NCBI GenBank assembly: GCA_947165805.1
Contig: CAMVBT010000054.1
Coordinates: 1-11,248, forward strand
From: an uncultured Clostridia bacterium
Lineage (GTDB): Bacteria; Bacillota; Clostridia; Oscillospirales; Ruminococcaceae
DNA length: 11,248 bases
Reading direction: 5' to 3'
The notes beneath the pieces are model-generated. The model did not search any database and was not told where the DNA came from. It saw only the letters and a program-made list of their open reading frames with translations. How positions within the stretch are numbered: position 1 is the first letter of the stretch; every line of letters begins with the position of its first letter. Both the position numbers and the translations under genes were made by a program. This document shows positions 6,187 through 11,248 of this stretch, piece by piece.

Positions 6187-7347
6187 TCAGAACTGCACCG
6201 GCTTGACATACTCGGTCAGCTTGTCCAGCTTATAGCCGCGCTTGTCGTCGAGCAGAGCCCTGACTCTACCCCCGAGCACGAGGATAGTGTTCCAGCCGCC
6301 ATTATAGTCATGCATCAGTATGACTGCGCGGTTAGCCGCGGCGGTCTGCTTGAGAACGGTGTTATACATCTCTGTCCATGTCGCGCCGAGAGCGTCGCTG
6401 CTGTCTACGTTCCAGTCGAAGTAGACGAATCCGCGCCTTGTCATCTCGGCTATCAGGTCGGAGCGTATCTCCTTGTTGAAGTCATTTATACTGCCGCCCG
6501 GGAATCTGAACAGATTGCATTTTATGCCCGTAGCGTCATATACTCTGTCATAGGCGAGCTTGAAATCCTCAAGGTACGCTTCCACGCTCGCGTATATCTT
6601 GGTATAGTCATGTGTCGCTGTGTGTATGCCTATCGTGTGGCCTGCGTCTGCTATCTTGCGCAGCTTCGCGGCACATTCGTCCGTGCCGTCCGGTATTACG
6701 AAGAAGGTAGCCTTGATACCGTAGATCTTCAGATACTCGAGGATACTGTCGGTATATTTCGAGGGGCCGTCGTCAAACGTCAGATACACATAGTCCATAT
6801 CGGCGTTGTACACGAGGTTTTCCGGAACCGCCGCGTAGAGGTCGGGATAGAGCATCTCATAGGCGGGACGCACATTGGTGATGATCTCGTCCGGGTCATG
6901 CGCCTCTGTCGTCTCGAAGCCGGTGAATTCGATATCTTCGTCGTCATCGGGTGCCACGGTCTCTGCCGGTATCGTTCCTGCCGCAGTGGTCACCTTTGTT
7001 GTGACTGCGGGCTTTGTTTCCGCGTTAACGGGAATGGCCTCTTCCTTTGCTTCTGTCTGTGCCGCAGCGTTGTACGCGTTCGAGTCGTAGTCGCTGGCGA
7101 GCTTCAGGAAGCCCTCCTTATCGGTGAGATTTTCCTTATACAGATCAAAGAGCTCTTCTGCCGAATACTCGCTCTTATGTCCGAGCACTCTGTATTCAGC
7201 GACCTCGGTCTTCAGCTCCTCATTCTCGGCATCGACCTCGCCCAGCTTTGCGGCCATTACCGCGCAGAGCACACAGGGTATAACTATCAAAAGTATCGTT
7301 ACTCCGACTATAACGTGCTTGAAAAACCTAACGCTTCCGAAATACAA
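6187..7347 (-). CDS. Membrane-anchored NodB-type polysaccharide deacetylase
   Basis: This 386-residue protein has one N-terminal membrane helix (about 11-33). A short Glu/Lys-rich coiled-coil-like segment (about 35-53) follows, then a Thr/Ala/Pro/Glu linker (about 95-150), then a NodB domain (about 183-382). All catalytic motifs are intact: TFDDG (190-194; Asp192, Asp193), HTATH (His242, His246), RFPGG (281-285), DWN (311-313) and LMHD (344-347). The enzyme would remove N-acetyl groups from peptidoglycan GlcNAc or another surface glycan, outside the membrane. The start is a TTG at 7347: GGAGGG lies six bases upstream, and the upstream ATG is out of frame. It heads the minus-strand transcript that also carries bactofilin. 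It is distinct from the PdaA-like enzyme at 2058, having canonical TFDDG and lacking the PdaA signature. Confidence 0.92.
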   Translation of the reverse strand: MYFGSVRFFKHVIVGVTILLIVIPCVLCAVMAAKLGEVDAENEELKTEVAEYRVLGHKSEYSAEELFDLYKENLTDKEGFLKLASDYDSNAYNAAAQTEAKEEAIPVNAETKPAVTTKVTTAAGTIPAETVAPDDDEDIEFTGFETTEAHDPDEIITNVRPAYEMLYPDLYAAVPENLVYNADMDYVYLTFDDGPSKYTDSILEYLKIYGIKATFFVIPDGTDECAAKLRKIADAGHTIGIHTATHDYTKIYASVEAYLEDFKLAYDRVYDATGIKCNLFRFPGGSINDFNKEIRSDLIAEMTRRGFVYFDWNVDSSDALGATWTEMYNTVLKQTAAANRAVILMHDYNGGWNTILVLGGRVRALLDDKRGYKLDKLTEYVKPVQF

Positions 7348-7353
7348 GTTTTA

Positions 7354-7359
7354 CCCTCC
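7354..7359 (-). promoter_or_regulatory. Shine-Dalgarno deciding a TTG start
   Basis: On the minus strand GGAGGG lies six bases (TAAAAC) before the TTG at 7347. This strong ribosome binding site supports TTG as the real initiation codon of the deacetylase. Confidence 0.85.
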
Positions 7360-7398
7360 GGTTTCTTCATGGCGGACTGCCATACTCATACATTATAT

Positions 7399-7427
7399 AT
7401 TATACCTTATTATTATCGAATTGTCAA
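7399..7427 (-). promoter_or_regulatory. Perfect consensus promoter of the deacetylase-bactofilin transcript
   Basis: On the minus strand TTGACA (7427-7422) and TATAAT (7404-7399) are exactly 17 bp apart. The flanks are AT-rich. Transcription should start near 7392, giving a leader of about 45 nt. Confidence 0.92.
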
Positions 7428-7810
7428 TTGATTTTTATTCCCGCGCCGCGAAAATTGACACAAATTTCATTCCACAGCCCGGACCATTTTTTGGCTGCGG
7501 GTCATGCGGACATGACCGAGCCCGAATTCTTACATTAATGCACGAAAGTGTTTTTGGTTTCCGACGTGTGGCGGCAGACGGAAAATTTCAGCGATTTATT
7601 GCTTTAACGCATCAAATCCGGAGTCCGTTTTCCGACAAAATTCCCCCCGTTTTCGCTTTTTCGATTTATTGCCTGCTTGCACTAAATCGCTGAATTTTAT
7701 TCATATCATACCGCTCGGATTACTCGAAAATCCGATCTCCCGAATTTCCGTTTCGAAATTTCCCGCAGTTCCGATTTTCTGATCCCGATATCAATATTTT
7801 ATGTGAAAAT

Positions 7811-7828
7811 TCAGATGACCCGATTTTT
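7811..7828. repeat. 18-nt direct repeat, copy A
   Basis: TCAGATGACCCGATTTTT here is identical to 8338-8355. It is preceded by ATGTGAAAAT, so the flank also carries the TGTGAAAATTC half-site seen in the dyads at 8502 and 8578. It could fold as a weak hairpin with the loop AGATGACCC. Confidence 0.85.
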
Positions 7829-7878
7829 CTGCCCGGCTTTCAACAGCTTTTCCCGTTGAAAATGTTGACAACTTCCGG

Positions 7879-7913
7879 GGCATTTTCCGTCCTGTCCCTG
7901 ACCGGAAAATGCC
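7879..7913. repeat. Inverted repeat GGCATTTTCCG/CGGAAAATGCC
   Basis: A perfect 11-bp stem has a 13-nt loop (7890-7902). A further copy of one arm, CCGGAAAATGC, lies at 7994-8004. No T-run follows, so it is not an obvious terminator. Confidence 0.7.
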
Positions 7914-8081
7914 GTTTTGCGGGTCGTTTTATCCCGAAAAAAGCCGTTTTTCGTCATATCAGACAAAATAACGATGACATGAATTATTTATGGCCGGAAA
8001 ATGCTGTGCCCGGTTTTCGGATTTTACGCAATTTCACTTTTGAGTGCGATATGATCGGCGCTGTTATCAAAGGGACAGACG

Positions 8082-8101
8082 GGATTTTCGACAGAAAATC
8101 C
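8082..8101. repeat. Inverted repeat GGATTTTC/GAAAATCC
   Basis: A perfect 8-bp stem has a GACA loop. The same GATTTTC/GAAAATC words recur across the intergenic region. Confidence 0.65.
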
Positions 8102-8158
8102 GCGTTATCGACACAAAATTCCCGTTTTCGGAAACGCCCGCCCCGGTATTTTTTTATT

Positions 8159-8191
8159 CCGGTCAGGGCATTTTAAAATGACCGGATTTTT
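8159..8191 (+). terminator. Terminator-like hairpin inside the non-coding region
   Basis: CCGGTCA (8159-8165) and TGACCGG (8179-8185) form a 7-bp stem followed by ATTTTT. An alternative internal pairing uses the palindrome CATTTTAAAATG. No gene precedes it, so it might end a small RNA transcribed from the region, or be chance. Confidence 0.45.
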
Positions 8192-8296
8192 GCGTTTCCG
8201 GCAGCTCCGGAGCTTCCCCGGCCGCGAAAAGCCGCGAAAAATGTTGATATTCACAGCATTGTTGGTGATTTCGCCGGGAACACGTTTTCACACCTG

Positions 8297-8329
8297 CCCC
8301 CGTACCCCCGCACAGGCCCGCTCATGCCC
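8297..8329 (-). other. Putative G-quadruplex motif 1 (minus strand)
   Basis: C-runs at 8297-8301, 8305-8309, 8317-8319 and 8327-8329 give four G-runs of three or more on the minus strand with loops of 7, 7 and 3 nt. This satisfies the usual G3+N1-7 pattern. Folding in vivo is not shown. Confidence 0.55.
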
Positions 8330-8332
8330 GCA

Positions 8333-8355
8333 AAAAATCAGATGACCCGATTTTT
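8333..8355. repeat. Hairpin containing 18-nt direct repeat, copy B
   Basis: AAAAATC (8333-8339) and GATTTTT (8349-8355) form a perfect 7-bp stem with the loop AGATGACCC. Bases 8338-8355 repeat 7811-7828 exactly. It lies between the two G-quadruplex-like segments. Confidence 0.75.
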
Positions 8356-8376
8356 GATCCGGTACCTGTCGGCACA

Positions 8377-8432
8377 CCCCCCGACCTCTCACGCACCCCC
8401 CTCGCACCCTGACCCACCGCTCCCGCAGACCC
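8377..8432 (-). other. Putative G-quadruplex motif 2 (minus strand)
   Basis: Runs of three to six C lie at 8377-8382, 8396-8401, 8407-8409, 8413-8415, 8422-8424 and 8430-8432. The minus strand from 8432 to 8396 therefore holds five G-runs with loops of 5, 6, 3 and 5 nt, meeting the canonical pattern. The plus strand of 8290-8450 is conspicuously C-rich and G-poor, unlike the coding regions. Confidence 0.55.
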
Positions 8433-8501
8433 GCACCGGAAAAAGGCTCACAGACACACAGAGAAAAACAGACCTCGCGAAACTCAAAAATCACGTCATA
8501 A

Positions 8502-8534
8502 TTGTGAAAATTCGGATGATGCGAATTTTCACAA
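8502..8534. repeat. Perfect 13-bp inverted repeat (copy C of the hairpin family)
   Basis: TTGTGAAAATTCG (8502-8514) and CGAATTTTCACAA (8522-8534) are perfectly complementary around the 7-nt loop GATGATG. The core TTCGGATGATGCGAATTTTC resembles copies A and B (16 of 20 bases match copy A). No T-run follows. An operator for a DNA-binding regulator is as likely as an RNA structure. Confidence 0.85.
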
Positions 8535-8577
8535 ACAAATCGCTTTACAAACCGTATTGAGTGACCCTCATTTAACG

Positions 8578-8614
8578 TTATGTGAAAAATAGTGTTACGG
8601 GAATTTTCACATAA
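8578..8614. repeat. Inverted repeat TTATGTGAAAA/TTTTCACATAA (copy D)
   Basis: A perfect 11-bp stem has a 15-nt spacer. The half-sites share TGTGAAAA with the dyads at 7802 and 8502. It ends 54 bp before the -35 element of the MBOAT gene, a position suitable for a regulator site. Confidence 0.75.
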
Positions 8615-8668
8615 AAGTCCTGTTTTTAAGGCTATTTTACCGAAATTTCAAAAATTTTCCGAAAACAG

Positions 8669-8697
8669 TTGAAAATGGTACCATAATAATGTATAAT
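8669..8697 (+). promoter_or_regulatory. Promoter of the MBOAT gene
   Basis: TTGAAA (8669-8674) and TATAAT (8692-8697) are 17 bp apart, preceded by an A/T-rich stretch (8630-8665) that may act as an UP element. The leader of about 57 nt carries a 6-bp hairpin ATGCCG/CGGCAT (8708-8733) upstream of the ribosome binding site GGAG (8744-8747). Confidence 0.88.
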
Positions 8698-8760
8698 AAA
8701 TGTACGAATGCCGTCCGAGCACAAAGGCGGCATAAAAGAAAGCGGAGATAAGAAAGAAAA

Positions 8761-10176
8761 ATGAAATTCACCGACCTGCTGTTTGTTTATATCTTCCTCG
8801 CTGCCCTTATACCGATATATTTCATAGGCAAACGCACAATATACAGAAATATCGTACTGATATCATTCTCGCTGATCTTCTACGCGTGGAGCCGCCCGGA
8901 GTGGCTGGTGCTCCTGCTGGCAAGCATAACGTTCAACTACTTCATGGGACTGCTCATCGGAAAGGACAAGGATACCCCGCGGGCAAAACTGTGGGTGGCG
9001 TTATCGCTCATATTCAGTCTGGGTATGCTGTTCGTGTTCAAATATACCGACTTCTTCATCACGAACATCAACAACGCCCTCGGGACACAGATACCCCTCA
9101 CGAACATCGTCCTGCCGATCGGCATAAGCTTCTACACGTTCCAGATAATTTCCTACATCATGGACTGCTACTGGGGCAAGGTCGAGGTGCAGAAAAGCTA
9201 CTACAAGTTCCTGCTCTATGTCTCCCTGTTCCCGCAGCTCGTCGCCGGACCGATAGTAAGGTACAGCGTCATCGAGCATGAGATCGACCACCGATCTTCC
9301 TCGGCAAACGACATCAGCGTCGGAGTGACCCGCTTCATCTACGGATTCGGCAAAAAGGTCATCATCGCGAACGGACTCATCGACATAGTGGACAAGTATT
9401 TCGGCTCCGACCTCACGACCCTGTCCGTGGCGGGAACTTGGTACGCGGTCATACTCTACGCGCTCTATGTTTACTACGATTTCTCGGGCTACTCCGATAT
9501 GGCGATAGGACTCGGACGGATATTCGGGTTCCATTTCGACGAGAACTTCATATACCCGTTCGTGTCGAAGAATGTAACGGAGTTCTGGCAGCGCTGGCAT
9601 ATCTCGCTGGGAACTTTCTTCCGCGATTATCTGCTATATGTTCCGATATTCGGAAAGCGCAGACAGTACGCGAGCCTCTTCCTCGTCTGGTTCTGCACGG
9701 GCTTCTGGCACGGCGCGAGCTGGAATTATATCATCTGGGGTATGTATTTCGGCATTTTTATCTTCATCGAGCGTCTTATCGGCGCGAAACGCCTGAAAAA
9801 GATACCCGCCCCGATAATGCACATCTACGGCAAGCTGGTAATGGTCATAGGCTTCGGTATATTCTACTTTGACGACAGCTCCGGCGGACTTGGCGCTCTC
9901 GGCACGTTCTTCGGGAACCTTGTCGGTGCCAACGGCAACCAGTTCATCGACCTCGGCACGCAGATATCGTTCATGAATAATCTGTTTCTCATTCTCGCGG
10001 CGGCGGTGTTCAGCGCTCCCGTTATCCCCGCCCTGCGCAGAAAGCTCCAGAAGACAGACGCCGGCGAGAACGCCATAGGCGTTGCCACAGTGGTAAGCAA
10101 TATCGCTATCCTGCTGGTAAGCACCCTCCTCCTCGTCAACAGCACCAACGCCCCGTTCCTCTACTGGCATTTCTGA
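8761..10176 (+). CDS. MBOAT-family O-acyltransferase (AlgI/DltB-like)
   Basis: This 471-residue polytopic membrane protein has about ten or more hydrophobic segments. AlgI-type signatures appear in order: LPIGISFYTFQIISYIMDCY (118-137), FPQLVAGPIVRY (157-168), YYDFSGYSDMAIGLGRIFGF (238-257), NVTEFWQRWHISLGTFFRDY (271-290; His280) and CTGFWHGASW (312-321), with the invariant MBOAT His317. Family members move acyl, usually acetyl, groups across the membrane for O-acetylation of alginate-like or other exopolysaccharides, cellulose or wall polymers, or for D-alanylation (DltB). Overall motif wording favours the AlgI/PatA-like acetyltransferases over DltB. The partner SGNH/AlgJ-type protein usually encoded next to it is not present; galM follows instead. 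It has its own promoter, and GGAG lies 13 nt before the ATG. The acceptor substrate is unknown. Confidence 0.93.
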   Translation: MKFTDLLFVYIFLAALIPIYFIGKRTIYRNIVLISFSLIFYAWSRPEWLVLLLASITFNYFMGLLIGKDKDTPRAKLWVALSLIFSLGMLFVFKYTDFFITNINNALGTQIPLTNIVLPIGISFYTFQIISYIMDCYWGKVEVQKSYYKFLLYVSLFPQLVAGPIVRYSVIEHEIDHRSSSANDISVGVTRFIYGFGKKVIIANGLIDIVDKYFGSDLTTLSVAGTWYAVILYALYVYYDFSGYSDMAIGLGRIFGFHFDENFIYPFVSKNVTEFWQRWHISLGTFFRDYLLYVPIFGKRRQYASLFLVWFCTGFWHGASWNYIIWGMYFGIFIFIERLIGAKRLKKIPAPIMHIYGKLVMVIGFGIFYFDDSSGGLGALGTFFGNLVGANGNQFIDLGTQISFMNNLFLILAAAVFSAPVIPALRRKLQKTDAGENAIGVATVVSNIAILLVSTLLLVNSTNAPFLYWHF

Positions 10177-10292
10177 GCCCCCGAGGGAAAGGCGAACGCC
10201 TTCGGCGCAGGACCCGTTATTCTCTGCTCCTATGTAACTTTACCGCGGACGCGGTTCAATATGAAATTTTAAGAAAGGTCAGGTAAAAACAC
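10177..10292 (+). other. Intergenic gap between MBOAT gene and galM
   Basis: It holds a small 5-bp hairpin, AAGGC/GCCTT (10189-10202), without a T-run. A short G/C dyad, CCGCG/CGCGG, lies near 10240-10252. I could not identify a convincing promoter; galM may be read through from the MBOAT promoter or use a weak site near 10239-10268. Confidence 0.4.
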
Positions 10293-11248
10293 ATGATCGA
10301 AAAAGAAGTATTCGGTATGCACGACGGCTATAAGGTGTTCCTCTTCACGCTGAAAAACAGCAAGGGAATGACCGTAAAGCTCACAAACTACAGCGGCGCT
10401 ATCGTAAGCATCCTCGTCCCCGATAAGGACGGCAACATGGACGACGTAGTCCTCGGCTATGACGACCTCGAAGGCTATGTGAACGGCGTTTCCTCGCAGG
10501 GCGCTCTCATAGGCAGATACGCGAACCGCATCGCGGACGGTAAATTCACACTCAACGACAAGGAGATACAGCTCCGCTGCAACGAAGGCACCAACTCCCT
10601 GCACGGCGGTATCGTCGGCTATAACAAGAGAGTCTGGACGATAGACGACACAAGCGACAACTCCGTGACCTTCGGATATTTCAGCCCCGATCTGGAAGAA
10701 AACTTCCCCGGCAGCGTGAAGATCACCTGCAAGTACACCCTCACCGAGGACAACGAGCTCAAGCTCGAATACAAGGGCAAGTCCGATCAGGACACTATCC
10801 TCAATCTGACTAACCACGCATACTTCAATATCGGCGGTATTCACTCCGGCTCCGTGCTCAGCCAGATCGTCCAGATCAACGCCGAGACCTACACCCCCGT
10901 TGACAGCAAGCTCATTCCCACAGGCGAGATCGCACCCGTAGAGAACACCGTATTCGATTTCAGAAAGCCCAAGGCTATCGACGCCGACCTCGATAAGAGC
11001 GACATAATCGGCTATGACCACAACTTCATGCTCGGCGAACCCCACGTTATGCGCGAAGCCGCTATAGTTTATGACCCGAAGACGGGAAGAGAGATGCGCG
11101 TTTCCACCGATAAGCCCGCTATCCAGTTCTATACCGCGATAGGACTTTCCGGCGAGATCGGCAAGGACGGCGCCGTTATGAAGATACAGACCGCCCTCTG
11201 CTTAGAGAGCCAGTACGCTCCCGATTCGCCCAACCAGCCGAATTTCCC
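10293..11248 (+). CDS. galM: Aldose 1-epimerase (galactose mutarotase), 3' truncated by window
   Basis: The open frame runs from ATG 10293 past the window end; 318 codons are visible of the usual 340-350. GalM interconverts alpha and beta anomers of galactose/glucose, feeding the Leloir pathway in the cytosol. The substrate and catalytic residues known from Lactococcus GalM are all recognisable: GRYANRI (Arg75), SLHGG (His104), LTNHAYFNI (His175, the catalytic acid in the family), GYDHNF (Asp242) and LCLESQYAPDSPNQP (Glu305, the catalytic base). No signal peptide is seen. AGG (10281-10283) and GAAAGG just upstream give a moderate ribosome binding site. Codon use (CTC, AAG, GAC) is of the highly expressed type and differs from the upstream MBOAT gene. 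No other galactose gene is in view. Confidence 0.95.
   Translation, partial: MIEKEVFGMHDGYKVFLFTLKNSKGMTVKLTNYSGAIVSILVPDKDGNMDDVVLGYDDLEGYVNGVSSQGALIGRYANRIADGKFTLNDKEIQLRCNEGTNSLHGGIVGYNKRVWTIDDTSDNSVTFGYFSPDLEENFPGSVKITCKYTLTEDNELKLEYKGKSDQDTILNLTNHAYFNIGGIHSGSVLSQIVQINAETYTPVDSKLIPTGEIAPVENTVFDFRKPKAIDADLDKSDIIGYDHNFMLGEPHVMREAAIVYDPKTGREMRVSTDKPAIQFYTAIGLSGEIGKDGAVMKIQTALCLESQYAPDSPNQPNF

Larger units (their letters stand above)
7428..8668. other. Long non-coding region dense in inverted repeats
   Basis: About 1.2 kb lies between divergent promoters with no credible gene. Open frames here (for example 7856-8176 and 8324-8560, plus strand) have no recognisable domain, no good ribosome binding site and odd composition. 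Perfect or near-perfect dyads appear at 7500-7517, 7583-7598 with 7683-7698, 7715-7735, 7838-7861, 7879-7913, 8082-8101, 8159-8185, 8203-8214, 8333-8355, 8502-8534 and 8578-8614. The words GAAAAT/ATTTTC recur throughout. GCCGCGAAAA occurs three times (7445, and in tandem at 8221 and 8231). It could hold regulatory sites, a structured RNA or decayed repeats; I recognise no known family. Confidence 0.7.

Noticed and set aside
6091..7431. 446-codon open frame on the plus strand
   Set aside because: It lies antisense to the NodB deacetylase, which has all catalytic motifs, a strong promoter and a GGAGGG site. The antisense translation is Cys/Val/Arg-rich with no domain; it reflects codon bias.
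7583..7698. Insertion sequence or MITE bounded by inverted repeats TTTCAGCGATTTA / TAAATCGCTGAA
   Set aside because: The arms are about 85 bp apart with a one-base bulge, no target-site duplication or transposase was found, and the outer dyads are unrelated in sequence.
7856..8176. 106-codon open frame in the intergenic region
   Set aside because: It overlaps several inverted repeats, has no convincing ribosome binding site and a composition unlike neighbouring proteins.
8324..8560. 78-codon open frame in the C-rich region
   Set aside because: The Pro/His-rich translation derives from C-runs, and it spans the perfect inverted repeat at 8502-8534.
7428..8668. Replication origin in the hairpin-rich region
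   Set aside because: Only one near-match to a DnaA box was seen (TTATCGACA at 8105), and no dnaA, dnaN or other replication gene is adjacent.
10269..11045. 258-codon open frame on the minus strand
   Set aside because: It is antisense to galM; the Val/Glu-rich translation is the usual shadow of a GC-biased third codon position.

Overview
The window looks like chromosomal DNA from a Gram-positive gut Firmicute, probably a Ruminococcus-like member of the Clostridia. The grounds are a bactofilin with a long low-complexity N-terminus, an ECF-type S component, PdaA-like NodB deacetylases, frequent ATA isoleucine codons, AGGAG-type ribosome binding sites and near-consensus TTGACA-N17-TATAAT promoters. 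The genus is inferred from style, not from a marker-gene comparison. No phage, IS element, CRISPR array, rRNA or tRNA was recognised.

Layout. (1) 1-440: the 3' end of rplA (ribosomal protein L1), then a leader-like stretch and a strong intrinsic terminator. The expected rplJ/rplL do not follow. (2) 485-1106: consensus promoter, a COG4720/HmpT-like ECF transporter S component, terminator. (3) 1114-1963: extended -10 promoter, a cysteine-free Ser/Ala/Thr-rich protein with a stretch like the FliD C-terminus, terminator. (4) 2058-3107: a lipoprotein NodB deacetylase of the PdaA type. A 14-bp-stem terminator separates it from the convergent minus-strand block.

(5) 7427 down to 3106, minus strand: a perfect consensus promoter drives a membrane-anchored NodB deacetylase (TTG start), then a bactofilin, then an intrinsic terminator set against the ribosome binding site of an OGG/AlkA-type DNA glycosylase. 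Next come a zinc-ribbon/TM protein and a membrane-anchored HExxH metallopeptidase, these last two overlapping by ATGA. (6) 7428-8668: about 1.2 kb with no credible gene but many inverted repeats, an 18-nt exact direct repeat in related hairpins, and two C-rich segments whose minus strand fits the G-quadruplex pattern. (7) 8669-10176: promoter and an AlgI/DltB-type MBOAT O-acyltransferase. (8) 10293 to the window end: aldose 1-epimerase (galM), cut off by the window.

A common theme is the cell envelope: two glycan deacetylases, a cytoskeletal bactofilin and a glycan O-acyltransferase lie within 8 kb. DNA repair, vitamin or precursor uptake and galactose metabolism are interspersed. The least explained parts are the hairpin-rich 7.4-8.65 kb region, the orphan FliD-like protein and the zinc-ribbon/metallopeptidase pair.
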